From positions 14,289-78,288 of the forward strand of contig CAVSLS010000042.1 in NCBI GenBank assembly GCA_963728845.1: a stretch of DNA of 64,000 bases, read 5' to 3'. Positions 55,331 through 64,000 of this stretch are shown in pieces. Each line of letters opens with the position of its first letter. Positions within the stretch are counted from its first letter, which is position 1. Made by a program: the position numbers and the translations under genes. This stretch comes from Bog-473 sp963728845 (lineage in GTDB: Bacteria; Actinomycetota; Acidimicrobiia; Acidimicrobiales; RAAP-2). The notes beneath the pieces are model-generated. The model was not told the origin of the DNA, ran no database searches, and saw nothing but the letters and a program-made list of their open reading frames with translations.

Positions 55331-56048
55331 TAGGTCGTCACCGCCTGGCCCATGGCCGGCAACGTCGACGAGTGCTCGGCGTGGGCCGTCGGCTGCGACT
55401 GGGCCGGCGCTGACGGGCCCAACGTGCCCCGGCGTGCCTTCACGGTGATGACGAACCCCGTGGCGATGATCCAGATCGGGAGCCCGAAGAGGAACGCCAA
55501 GCCGCTCAACGGCCCGGCGCAGCTGACGATCGCCACGAGAATGGAGTACCACCCGAGCGTCTTGGGGAGAGGGGCCCGGCGGTGCACCAGGATGCACAAC
55601 CCGGTGGCCACGGTGAGCAGTCCCATGCCGAAGACCAACCCGAACTCGTCGTTCTGGCTGATGAAGTTTGCCGTTTGGGCGATGGCGAACTGGTGGTTGT
55701 GCGCCGCCAGGATCAGGACGACCTGGTCCACGCCCGCCACCATCAGTCCCGCCAACAAGAGGATGGACGCGGCAAACACGACGTTGGGCAGCAGGCTCTC
55801 ACCACTGCTCTGCCGGAGGACCGTGCGCAGGTGGACCAGGTAGACGACCAAGAGGGCCGCTCCGAGTGAGACTGCGTAGATCGACCCCCAGCTCTGCCCG
55901 ACGTGCGAGTTGTACCAGTGGGCGACGGTGACTCCGGACAGCGTTCTCCCCGGGAAATTCCCCCGAGCGGGCCGAAGCCCACGAACAGCGCCACCACGGC
56001 GAGCAGCCCCACCGGCCCCATCCATCGACTGAAACTCGAGTCCTTCAT
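55330..56048 (-). CDS. Multi-pass membrane protein of unknown function, one frameshift
   Basis: About 239 residues, start ATG 56048 (MKDSSFSRWMGPVGLLAVVALFVGFGPLGG). One G is missing at about 55962: restoring it gives NFPGRTLSGVTVAHWYNSHVGQSWGSIYAV. About six hydrophobic segments follow, including LAGLMVAGVDQVVLILAAHNHQ and FGLVFGMGLLTVATGLCILVH, then a hydrophilic Gln/His-containing end. Family not recognised. Its stop codon TAG is created at the IS630 junction (55332-55330). Confidence 0.7.
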
Positions 56049-56257
56049 TACCTTCCTCCCTTCGTCCGTGGTCGGACTTCGGGAGCATGACCAAGCGCAA
56101 CCCCCGGAGGCGCTCGCTCGCACGCTCCCGACTCGCATTGTGAGCGCCATGGGCCGCAGCCGGTAGGTGGGTAGCACCGACACGGTCTCGGGGGGTTAGC
56201 ACCCCCGGCGAACGGATCACCCGCGGGTGTCCACGTCCTCGTTAGCGTCTGGCCCAT
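56049..56257. other. Gap between membrane protein and intron
   Basis: About 209 bases between the membrane-protein start and the intron. GTTAGCACCCCC and ACCCGCGGGT-like short palindromes are seen, but no gene and no clear promoter. It would have carried the original leader of the ion-channel gene before the intron entered. Confidence 0.4.
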
Positions 56258-56762
56258 GTTGCGTCCTGAAAGCTGGACCAGACCAGCGGGTGAAAGTCCC
56301 GTCCGGGTAATCGCCGGAGAGCCCGGTAGCAGGCCCCGGTCCGTCGTCGAGAGGCGGCGGGCTGAGCGGGGCGTCAAGAGCCTCTTCGGAGGGAGCAAGC
56401 GTGCGGGCCGTAGTGCCACTCGGCACGAGTCCTGCAGCCTCGTCAGAGGCACAACGGGGGAGCCGAGCCGCTCATGTCACGGCGAAGGCAGCATCCGACC
56501 GACTGGCGTTCCGGACATGCCCACGGTCGGGTCCCCCCGGGGTACGGGGAGCGGCACGTACGCACGGTATGGTTCGGAACAGGAGAGGCCCGTCTTGCCA
56601 GCCTTGTCAGCAAAGACCGGACGTATAAGCCAATGGTGAAATCGACCGGAGGCAAGCGGGAGTCCGACGGGGTCGTAGTACCGCTGATCGCTGTGAGCAA
56701 CGCAGCAGGAGGGAAGGGCCCCGACTTCGGTCACGCCGGGAACAGGAGGAACGAGTGAGGGC

Positions 56763-58104
56763 ATGGCCGGGTCTGCCCGGTCCAGCTACCCCGAGGGCCG
56801 CCATGTGGCCCCCGTCAAAGTTCGACGCCTCCAGAACCGGCTATGGGCTGCGGCCAAGCAGTCGAAGGGTCGGGCTTTCCACGCCCTCTATGACCGCATC
56901 TACAGGGACGACATTCTCTGGGAGGCGTGGGAGCGGGTCCGAGCCAATCGTGGCGCAGCGGGGGTCGATGCAGCTGACCGTCGCTGCGGTGGAGGCCTAT
57001 GGGGTCGCAGCGGATGGTCGACGAGCTCCACGAGAGCCTCCGTGCAGGCAACTACCACCCGGCGCCCGTGCGACGGGTGGAGATCCCAAAGCCCGACGGG
57101 TCAAAGCGCCCGCTGGGCATCCCGACTGTCAAGGACCGTGTGTGCCAGCAGGCGGCCAAGCTCGTCCTCGAACCCATCTTCGAGGCCGACTTCCTGCCTG
57201 CTCGTTTGGGTTCCGCCCGAAGCGCTCGGCCACCGACGCCATGGAGCGGCTCCGGGTCGGCTTCATCGAGGGCAACAGTTTGTCTTCGAGGCCGACATCG
57301 AGAACTTCTTCGGCTCGATCGACCACGAGCAGCTTGCTCGACGCTGGTCGCCGAGCGGGTGTCGGACCGCGGGTGCTCAAGCTCCTTCGACAGTGGCTGT
57401 AAGCAGGCGTGTTGGAAGATGGGGTGCTCACCGAGTCGGTCACGGGGACGCCCCAGGGCGGGGTGATCTCACCCCTCCTCGCCAACATCTTCCTGCACGC
57501 CTTCGACCGGGCCTGGGAGAGCACGGCACCGGAGAAGTCGTCCGCTATGCGGACGACTTCGTGGTGCTGTGCAGATCCCAGGAACAGGCCGAGGAAGCCC
57601 AGGCAGGGGCAACTGCCCTCCTCGGCGACCTCGGTCTGCCCTCCACCCGGACAAGACCAGAGTGGTCGACCTCCGGGAGGGAAGGAGGGCTTTGACTTCC
57701 TCGGGTGTCACTTCCGTGCCCGCATGTCCGGCAAGCTGTGGGAGGAGAGGCGGATCATCCGCTACTACCTCCATCGCTGGCCGTCGGTGCGGTCCATGAA
57801 GCGAGCCCGGGCCAGGGTCAAGGCGCTCACCGCTCGAAGCCAGGTCGGACAGCAGTTGCAGGACGTCATCGCACGTCTCAACCCGTTCCTTCGGGGCTGG
57901 GGCAACTACTTCCGCACCGGGAATGCGGCCGACAAGTTCGTCTCGTTGGACCGCTACGTAGCATGGCGGCTGAAGCGCTTGCTTATCAAGAAGCGTGGCC
58001 GCAACCTCCGTGCCGGACAGGCGAGACGATGGACCCGCACCTGGTTCCACGACCAGGGCCTGCACCAGCTCATGGGCACTATCCGCTACCCGAAGGCTGC
58101 GTAA
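56763..58104 (+). pseudogene. ltrA: Group II intron reverse transcriptase/maturase, multiply broken
   Basis: Recognisable in order but across all three frames: VKVRRLQNRLWAAAKQSKGRAFHALYDRI; VDELHESLRAGNYHPAPVRRVEIPKPDGSKRPLGIPTVKDRVCQQA; SFGFRPKRSATDAMERLR; FEADIENFFGSIDHEQL; LTESVTGTPQGGVISPLLANIFLH; VVRYADDFVVLCRSQEQAEEA (catalytic YADD); FDFLGCHFRARM and the maturase domain to MGTIRYPKAA. About seven one-base shifts are needed, plus a TAA at 57400-57402 where RQWL is normally followed by Lys. There is no C-terminal HNH endonuclease. It may be decayed or error-laden; as read it cannot make a protein. Confidence 0.85.
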
Positions 58105-58126
58105 CCATGTCTAGAAGACCGTCGGT

Positions 58127-58159
58127 AAGCCGTGTGCGGGAAAACCGCACGCACGGATT
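58127..58159 (+). ncRNA. Group II intron domain V
   Basis: AAGCCGTGTGCGG, a GAAA loop, then ACCGCACGCACGGATT fold into the domain V hairpin, with the catalytic AGC at 58128-58130 and a two-base bulge. It lies 23 bases after the reverse transcriptase stop. One basal pair (G against A) is imperfect. Confidence 0.82.
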
Positions 58160-58223
58160 GAAAGGGGGATGGGGAACCGGGCCGGCTACGGCACCGCGCC
58201 CCTGACTACCAATGGACCCAGGA

Positions 58224-58839
58224 ATGACAGCAGATGGACCCGGGCCCCGACGGAGGCTCGGCCCGAAGAACCGCACCGCCGCGACCGCTGTCCGCCTGGC
58301 CGATCTCGACCCGTCGCAACGGAAGCTAGCCATGGTCCGCTCCGTCGTCATCGTCGTCGCTTCCTGTGTGCTCATCGTGGGCGCGTTCTACGTGCTGCCC
58401 ATCGGCCGGGAGTCGGCCGCCCGGGCGATCCTCCGCGCTCGGCGCCGACATCGCGCTGGTCGGTGCCGTCTTCGTCTGGCAGTTCCGCCGCATTCATCTC
58501 GCGGAGCTCCCCGAGCTGCGCGCCGTCGAGGCCCTCGGCATCGTCATCACTATCTTCCTCGTGGGCTTCTCGGCCATCTATCTCGCCATGTCGCACGAGG
58601 CAGCGCGGAACTTCACCCAACCCCTCGACCACACCAAGGCGCTCTACTTCACGATCACCATCTTCTCCACGGTCGGGTTCGGCGACATCACGCCGAGGAC
58701 GGACTCCGCCCGCCTCGTCGTCGCTGCACAGATGCTCCTCGACCTCGCCATCATCGGTGTCGTCGTCCGCCTGCTCTTCAACGCCGCCCGGAGCCGGATC
58801 AGCCCCGCGGCGTCGCAGGCGGGTACCGAGCAGCAGTAA
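58224..58839 (+). CDS. Two-TM ion (potassium) channel family protein, one frameshift
   Basis: About 205 residues. MTADGPGPRRRLGPKNRTAATAVRLADLDPSQ, then a membrane segment SVVIVVASCVLIVGAFYVLPIG, then after a shift near 58435 LGADIALVGAVFVWQF, LGIVITIFLVGFSAIYLAMS, the pore helix and selectivity filter TIFSTVGFGDITP, and a last membrane helix. TVGFGD marks a K+ channel pore. It directly follows the intron, whose insertion splits its leader. No cytoplasmic RCK domain is present. Confidence 0.82.
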
Positions 58840-58911
58840 TTCGCAGCGAGCCCGCCGCCTCCGTCGGTTCAGCCGGTACGGTGCCGGCGGCACGCAACCT
58901 CCCAGGGACGG

Positions 58912-60147
58912 TTATGCGGTCGGAGGGTGCGCTCCGGCAGTCCGGTCACGGCGACTGCGACGCTGCACCATCAGACCGGCGAAGCAGATCAGGGCGAGGC
59001 CGCCCATGGCGATCGGCATTCCTTCGGGCAGGGCGGGCAGCGGCTCGACCGTATTGGGAATCGGCTCGCCATAGCCGAAGGGGTCGAAGCTGGTCTGCTC
59101 GCTGCCCGAGAGGCAGGCGGCAAAGATACTGCCCTCGAAGTTCCCGTTGTTCGACAGGGTGACTGCGGCGTCGGGCGCCACGACGGTGCCTTGCCAGGCT
59201 CCGATCGTCAGGGCGTAGCCCGTGGGGAAGAGACTGGGAGCGAAGTTCCAGACCGTGTTGTCGCGCTCGTCACCGATGGCGGAGCTGTTGTCGCCGGCGG
59301 TGGGCTGACTGCCACAGTTGCCGCTGCTCCAGCTGGTCGGCGTGGGGGCGTCGTTCGGGCACCCGTAGAAGATCCCTGAGTTGATCCCCGACAGGTTGAG
59401 CGACGTCATGTGGTCCGGGGACGTCTGGACCTGGACGAGGTTGGTGGAGCCGGCCGGCACGCTGAAGTCGAGCCGCTGCGCCGCGGCAAGCTGGTCGGCG
59501 GTGACGGTGAACACGTTCACGCTTCCCGTGCCCCAGAAGCCGAGGACCGCCGCGAAGGGCGACGAGAACCCGACGCCGTTGACGGTTCCGATCGTGGTGG
59601 TGGCGTTCGGGCCGTAGTTGTTGGAGCAGGTGGTGAGCGTGGAACCGATGGAGGAGAAGCTGAAGGGCAGCGTGCCGGGTCCGAGGTCGATGCTCTTCGT
59701 CGCGCCCGATTGGTTGAGGTTGATCGGGCCACTTGCAGGGCCCGCGATCACGACGCTGCCCTTGTTGACGTTCAGCTGCCCGTTCTCAACGCCTCCGACC
59801 AGGGTCGTGAGCTGGCTGGCCGGAGGACTGATGCCGTTGCCGACGCTCCAATTGGTCGAGGTGAACGTGCCGCCGTATGCGACCGAGCCCCCGGTGTCGG
59901 AGTTCGACCGTGCCGCGTTGCCGGTCGTGAACTCGTTGAACTGGTAGGTGTTGGCGTCGGTCCCGTGGATCTCAAGCGTCCCGCAATTCAGAGATGCGGG
60001 GTTGGTTGCCCCGGCGACTGCCGCCGGCAGGATCGCCGCAGTGAAGGACACGGCGGTGAGGGACAGGGCACCCACCAGGCCGACCCTGGCCAGGCGAAGC
60101 CCGTGTCGGCCCTGACCCGACTGGTACGAGGCGTCACACGGCTGCAC
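58912..60147 (-). CDS. Secreted choice-of-anchor A domain protein
   Basis: 411 residues. A long signal peptide (RLARVGLVGALSLTAVSFTAAILPAAVAGA, cut near residue 46) is followed by a choice-of-anchor A domain (FTTGNAARSNSDTGGSVAYGG, FSVPAGSTNLVQVQTSPDHMTSLN, NTVWNFAPSL). The end is a Pro-containing linker, a membrane helix (PIAMGGLALICFAGLMV) and an RRSRRDR stop-transfer tail. It is predicted to be a wall- or membrane-anchored surface protein, perhaps adhesive. Composition is rich in Ser, Thr, Asn and Gly, unlike its neighbours. Confidence 0.85.
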   Translation of the reverse strand: MQPCDASYQSGQGRHGLRLARVGLVGALSLTAVSFTAAILPAAVAGATNPASLNCGTLEIHGTDANTYQFNEFTTGNAARSNSDTGGSVAYGGTFTSTNWSVGNGISPPASQLTTLVGGVENGQLNVNKGSVVIAGPASGPINLNQSGATKSIDLGPGTLPFSFSSIGSTLTTCSNNYGPNATTTIGTVNGVGFSSPFAAVLGFWGTGSVNVFTVTADQLAAAQRLDFSVPAGSTNLVQVQTSPDHMTSLNLSGINSGIFYGCPNDAPTPTSWSSGNCGSQPTAGDNSSAIGDERDNTVWNFAPSLFPTGYALTIGAWQGTVVAPDAAVTLSNNGNFEGSIFAACLSGSEQTSFDPFGYGEPIPNTVEPLPALPEGMPIAMGGLALICFAGLMVQRRSRRDRTAGAHPPTA

Positions 60148-60275
60148 CGACGAATCCTGCCCTCGTTGTGTGCACGTTGCGCGAAGGGTTCGTGACGTAC
60201 GGGTGAACTCTGTGCGGAAATCAACCCGAAAGGAGGGCGAGCGGGCGGCTGATCACCCTAGCGATAGCCGCTGAC

Positions 60276-60308
60276 GAGTGGGCCATGGGCCGGGGCCATG
60301 GCCCACTC
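60276..60308. terminator. Strong hairpin between two minus-strand genes
   Basis: GAGTGGGCCATGG (60276-60288) pairs perfectly with CCATGGCCCACTC (60296-60308) around a seven-base loop. It lies 65 bases after the stop of the repeat-bearing membrane protein (minus strand) and before the anchor-A gene. There is no clear T-run, so it is a terminator-like hairpin rather than a certain terminator. Confidence 0.5.
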
Positions 60309-60372
60309 ACCGGTGCGAGTAGGGCGTCCCAGGCTGGTCCCGAGAGCTCGACGAGTCCACCCAGAGCGAGGA

Positions 60373-61519
60373 CTAGGGAAACGAGGACGAACTGGGCAGT
60401 CCGAGGTCCTGACGGACCTGGTTGTCGGCGGTCTGCACCGAGCCGGACCGGTCGTGCAATTGGGACAGCCAGGCGCTCATGCCGGTGGGGCTCTCAAAGC
60501 TCAGCGACTGCAGAAAGCTCATGAGAGCGTTCATCTGCGCATGGTCCACCTCGATCGCGGTCTGCATGGAGGCGGGCCATGCGATGAAGTGCAGCTGGAA
60601 GTCGTAGAGATGCACCGCGGTGTAGAACGGCGTGGCCACCGCTGTGACCTGGGCCGGCGTGGGAGTGCTGCCCGCGGCGATAAAGCCCCTGGTGGCCGTT
60701 TCATTGGCTTTCTGGAGGGCCGTGGCCCACAGCTCGTACCTCGTCAGCTGCGCGGCGGTGATCGGCACCACGTGGGTGTTCGATGCCGCGTGGTTGTCCT
60801 GCGGAGCCAGGCTGTGCGAGGGCCCCGTGACGGTCGTTGTGGACACATCGCCCGAACCCGGGTTCTTGGTGGCGAACCTGATGCCCCAGATAATGAGGAG
60901 GACCGCCGCGACCGTGGCCAGGCCGAGCACGACGAATTTGACCCGTGGGTGCGACCACCACCGACGACGGGGCTGATCGGTCCCGGGCCCCGGCTCGAAC
61001 AACCAGGCCGCGGTCGGCCGGTGCGTCTTGAAGCTCCTCGGGTGCTGACTGATCAACCGTGGCGTAAGGAGGCGCCGGCTCGAGCATGACCTGCTGCATG
61101 ACGGGCCCTTGCCGTGACGGGCCCTTGCGTGACGGGCTCCTTGCGTGACGGGCTGCTGCGTGACGGGCTGCTGCGTGACGGGCTGTCGCGCGACGCGGCT
61201 CTTGCGTTACCGGCTGCTGCGCGACCGGCTCTTGCGCGACCGGCGCTTGCGTGGCCGGGGTGTTCTGCACCGGGGACGGATCACGGGTGAATGGATCCGG
61301 ATCCTCACGGATCTCAACGGGTGGGGTTGTCGTGTGCGCCGGTGGCACGGTCGATGCCGCCACTTGGGCGGGGGGTTCACCCTCCGCGACCAAAGCCTTC
61401 CGCCAATCCCACGTCCGGATGGTCTGCAGCAGCGCGCCCAAGCGCTCGTCCACGGAGGGCCCGTCGAGGAAGGATGCTGGAGCCTCGTCGCTGGCCTTCG
61501 GTGGTTCGGCGTCGGTCAC
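60373..61519 (-). CDS. Membrane protein with Pro-Val-Thr-Gln repeats, frameshifted
   Basis: GTG start: MTDAEPPKASDEAPASFLDGPSVDERLGALLQTIRTWDWRKALVAEGEPP, then a Pro/Thr-rich part that runs into about eleven five-residue repeats (PVTQE, PVTQQ, PVAQE), then APPYATVDQSAPEE. After another shift come RRWWSHPRVKFVVLGLATVAAVLLIIWGIRFA (one membrane helix) and an extracytoplasmic domain of about 150 residues (QLTRYELWATALQKANETATRGF to LPSSSSFP). Shifts lie within the repeats (near 61195) and near 61020. Family not recognised. Single-pass, with the repeats probably inside the cell and the C-terminal domain outside. Confidence 0.6.
61090..61262 (-). repeat. 15-bp coding repeats (PV[TA]Q[EQ])
   Basis: On the minus strand the unit CCSGTCRCGCARSAG repeats about eleven times, with small length differences that break the frame. 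Perfect neighbouring units at about 61130-61180 read CTGCTGCGTGACGGG on the plus strand. Slippage of such repeats could change the frame of the surrounding gene. Confidence 0.75.
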
Positions 61520-61856
61520 GCTCGAGTCCCATTCGTGGCCACCCCGACGTTCCCAGTTGGTCGTTCACCGGGCACTCCACCGTGTCACGAATCAAGACGG
61601 TGATCCCGGCACCGCCACTCCATGGGAAAGGCTGCAGGTGTTCTCGGTTGCAAATGGTGCCAGCCACGCGTGTGCAATGTAGCGGCAGGGGAAAACGGCC
61701 ATTTCCGGTGTCACCTGAAGTTTGGGTGGCGGTTACTTGGGTGTCATTCACGCCTGGCTTTCCCGCCCGCCGACCGGGAATCTAGGGGTTGCGAGCAGGG
61801 ATTATTGCTGCAGCCGTCTGGAGGCAGGGCACCTCTGCTTGTTAGAGTCCCCGGCG
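61520..61856. other. Divergent gap before the GT2 gene
   Basis: 337 bases with no credible gene; it is somewhat AT-richer than the surroundings. A TTGCGA at 61788 and several weak -10-like hexamers were seen, but no promoter could be called with confidence. Confidence 0.4.
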
Positions 61857-63293
61857 ATGCAGCCGGTCGCCATGAATGAGGGTGAGGTCGAGTTGCGACT
61901 CGAGGCCAGTATTTCCGGCTTCGCCAACCGGGTACCCCTGATGTCCGCCCGGAGCCTGGTCTCCCGGGGCCAGCGCAACTTCTTCATCGGACTGCTGATC
62001 GTCATCGCCATCGGGCTGGTGCTCAACATCCGCTTGACGATCACTGCGTTGATCGCCGGCTTCACCCTGCTCTACCTGATCGCCGTGACCTACCGCGCCT
62101 ACCTCTTCACGTGGTCCTCGAAGAGCGATGCCCTCGAGATCGTGACCGACGAGGAAGCCCTGATCGTCCCCGACTCCGAACTGCCCTTCTACACGATCCT
62201 GCTCCCCGTCTACAAAGAAGCCTCGGTCATCATCAAGCTGATAGAGAATCTCGCCCAGAATGGACTACCCCGCCGAGTCGCCTCGAGGTGCTCCTCCTGG
62301 TCGAGGAGGACGACCAGGAGACGTTGGGTGCGCTGCGCGCCGCTGATCCCCCTCCGCAGTTCAAGCTGGTCCTGATCCCTCCCGCCGAACCTCGCACCAA
62401 GCCCAAGGCGTTGAACTTCGGTCTGACGCTGGCCCGGGGGGACATCGTGGCCGTCTACGACGCCGAGGACACGCCCGACATCCTCCAGCTGCGTCGGGCG
62501 GCCGTGGCGCTCGGTCGGTACGGCCCCGAAGTGGCGTGCGTGCAGGCAAAGCTGTCGTACCGCAACGCGACTCAGAACATCATCACCAGGTGGTTCACCG
62601 TCGAGTACGCCATGTGGTTCTCCTTCTTCCTTCCCGGCCTGGGACGTTGGACGCACCGATTCCGCTCGGCGGGACGTCGAACCACTTCCGGCGCGCGCCC
62701 TGCGGGCCCTCGGGGGATGGGACCCCTACAACGTCACGGAGGACTGCGACCTCGGAATCCGGATGTTCCGTGAGCACTATCAGATCAAAGTGCTCGAATC
62801 CACCACGCTGGAGGAAGCCAACAGCGATTTCGTCAACTGGGTGAAGCAGCGCTCTCGTTGGTACAAGGGCTACCTGCAGACGTTCCTCATCGATCTCCGC
62901 TCCCCTCGGGAGCTCACCAAGGAGATCGGTCTCAAGGGCGTTGGTCACTTGTGTGCCTTCGTCGGGCGGAACGCCGATCCTGGCCATGGTCAACCCGATC
63001 TTCTGGGTCATGACCCTCGTGTGGTTCATCGCCCACCCTGTTCGTGCGAGGAGATCTTCCCGGCGCCCGTGTACTACGTCGGCCTGGTCCTGTGGGCCTT
63101 CGGGAACTTCCTGCTGTGGTACCTGACCGTGCTCACGGCACGCCACACCAGACCAGAAGGTCTGGTGCTGGCCGCCCTGCTCGTGCCGATCTACTGGGTG
63201 ATGATGTCCATCGCCGCCGTGAAGGCGATGTGGCAACTGGTGGTGACTCCGTCCTTCTGGGAAAAGACAGCCCATGGACTCGACGCCGACTGA
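61857..63293 (+). CDS. Processive family 2 glycosyltransferase (membrane), several frameshifts
   Basis: About 478 residues when joined. The start MQPVAMNEGEVELRLEASIS is followed by two membrane helices, then the catalytic domain PFYTILLPVYKEASVI, DIVAVYDAEDTPD (nucleotide-sugar Asp), FRRALRALGGWDPYNVTEDCDLGIR (catalytic Asp) and QRSRWYKGYLQTF (QxxRW). More membrane helices follow (ILAMVNPIFWVMTLVWFI, YYVGLVLWAFGNFLLWYLTVL). QxxRW indicates a polymerising enzyme like cellulose, hyaluronan or beta-glucan synthases. Shifts lie near 62270, 62675, 62967 and 63045. Confidence 0.85.
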
Positions 63294-63732
63294 GACACCG
63301 ACGCCGACGTCCGACACCGAGAAGCCCGGAAGCCTGCGCCTCGTTTCGTGAGCTCACGGCGGCCTTCTCTGCGGCGCTGAGTCAGATCCGACTATGCAAG
63401 GGAAGACGCTGCTCTGGCCGCGTGGCCGACTCTCCTCGTCGACGGAACGCACTGGCGCCGGGGACACGAGACCACTCTTCTCTCTGGAGAGACCTCGGGA
63501 GCGCCGTGGATAGCGGGGTGTCGGGCACCACCCGGCGGGCTTATTTCCAACGGGCGAACTTGGCGCGATCAACAGGTAACTTCTCTGTGTCAGAAGGCGT
63601 TTTCGCTCTGTGGACTCCGGCCCGTAGTTGTGAGAACCAGCGTTGATGAGCCATACCCTCCCGCTGTGGATGTGAGCGCCGGGACGGCGGGGCTGAGCCC
63701 GATGACCGAAGCCACGGCGTCTGTCGATCCGG
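63294..63732. other. Gap between the two GT2 genes
   Basis: 439 bases with no credible gene; it is less GC-rich than the rest. ATG 63701 could be an alternative start of the next gene if a base is lost in the G run at 63735-63742. No repeat or terminator was recognised. Confidence 0.4.
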
Positions 63733-64000
63733 ATGGGGGGGGCGGCGGACGATCGGCCACTCACGATCAGCTCTACGGCGCCCCACGAACGTCCGCCGGT
63801 GGTCGAGGTGGCCATTCCCGTGTTCAACGAGGAGCTGATGCTCGAGGCGAGCACGTGCCGGCGAGAGCCTACCTCGACGAGTCCTTTCCGTTCGAAACCA
63901 CGATTCTCATCGTCGACAACGCCAGCACCGATGCCACGTGGGAGATCGCCACCGACTGGCCAGCACTCTCCCGGGTGTCAGCGCCCTCCGTCTTGATCAG
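63733..64000 (+). CDS. Family 2 glycosyltransferase, N-terminal part, frameshifted, runs off window
   Basis: ERPPVVEVAIPVFNEELMLEAS opens a GT-A fold; after a shift near 63860 the other frame has AYLDESFPFETTILIVDNASTDATWEIATDWPAL, with the VDNAS metal/nucleotide segment. The gene continues past base 64000. It may form a sugar-polymer locus with the preceding GT2. The exact start is uncertain. Confidence 0.65.

Larger units (their letters stand above)
56258..58209 (+). mobile_element. Group II intron
   Basis: The 5' end looks like GTTGCGTCC at 56258, one base off the GUGYG consensus. The following AGCGGGTGAAAGTCCCGTCC and GCCGGAGAGCCCGGTAGC are typical of bacterial group II intron domain I. 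An intron-encoded reverse transcriptase lies at 56763-58104, domain V at 58127-58159, and a domain VI-like stem ending GACTAC at 58204-58209. The exon junction would be CCCAT/CAATGG, in the leader of the ion-channel gene 14 bases before its start codon. Ends are placed by consensus only and may be off by a few bases. Confidence 0.8.

Noticed and set aside
60276..60308. tRNA or small structured RNA gene
   Set aside because: Only one hairpin is present; no cloverleaf arms or T-loop sequence can be found around it.
61089..61262. CRISPR-like array
   Set aside because: Units of 15 bases without spacers, encoding PVTQ-type peptide repeats; no cas genes nearby.
63354..63854. 166-residue minus-strand gene between the glycosyltransferases
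   Set aside because: No domain, no ribosome binding site, and its start lies inside the next glycosyltransferase's conserved N-terminus; treated as a chance frame.

Overview
The window is high-GC bacterial DNA from an actinobacterium, most likely class Acidimicrobiia. This placement is inferred from gene content and order: a biotin-dependent acyl-CoA carboxylase beta gene coupled to a tiny epsilon subunit, a continuous str-S10-spc-alpha ribosomal cluster, nnr/alr/udg/tsaE/tsaB/rimI followed by groS-groL, a GuaB3-type protein beside guaA, and unusual acidic extensions on several ribosomal proteins. No rRNA, tRNA or CRISPR array was seen.

Layout. Positions 1-2830 hold the end of an ethylmalonyl-CoA-mutase-like gene (+) facing a carboxylase operon (-): accD/pccB, epsilon subunit and a DUF4031 gene. 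From 3283 to about 26.7 kb one long + strand run carries rpsL-rpsG-fusA-tuf-rpsJ, then the S10, spc and alpha blocks (rplC to rplQ, with secY, adk, map, infA and rpoA), truA, and rplM-rpsI. From 26.7 to 35.4 kb come cell-wall precursor and housekeeping genes: glmM, glmS, acpS, nnr, alr, a family 4 uracil-DNA glycosylase, tsaE, tsaB and rimI. From 35.6 to 42.7 kb are an aldo/keto reductase, a GH13 alpha-glucosidase (-), groS-groL behind a textbook promoter and CIRCE operator, and a family 39 glycosyltransferase. From 42.7 to 54.0 kb are a methyltransferase, a NUDIX hydrolase, a hydratase, guaB3, guaA, a UvrD/PcrA helicase, an RDD membrane protein, a methylmalonyl-CoA-mutase cobalamin subunit and sucC-sucD. 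From 54.1 to 64 kb the window is accessory: an IS630-family element with clear ends, a membrane protein, a group II intron with a broken reverse transcriptase, a two-TM ion channel, a secreted choice-of-anchor-A protein, a repeat-bearing membrane protein, and two family 2 glycosyltransferases.

How parts fit. The mutase and carboxylase genes at the left edge and mcmB-sucCD at 51-54 kb are steps of ethylmalonyl-CoA or propionyl-CoA metabolism that converge on succinyl-CoA. glmM-glmS-alr feed peptidoglycan synthesis. tsaE-tsaB-rimI belong to the t6A/N-acetylation cluster, but tsaD is not at its usual place.

Two cautions and one lead. Many highly conserved genes (groL, tsaB, guaB3, pcrA, truA and others) are split by single-base shifts, often in G runs. 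This looks more like consensus sequencing error than biology, so frameshifted entries are given as one gene with approximate shift sites. Within the accessory end, real decay and error cannot be separated. The most unusual non-coding signal is a family of five 38-bp bipartite inverted repeats (16-bp half-sites, constant 6-bp spacer), all intergenic and all upstream of + strand genes.
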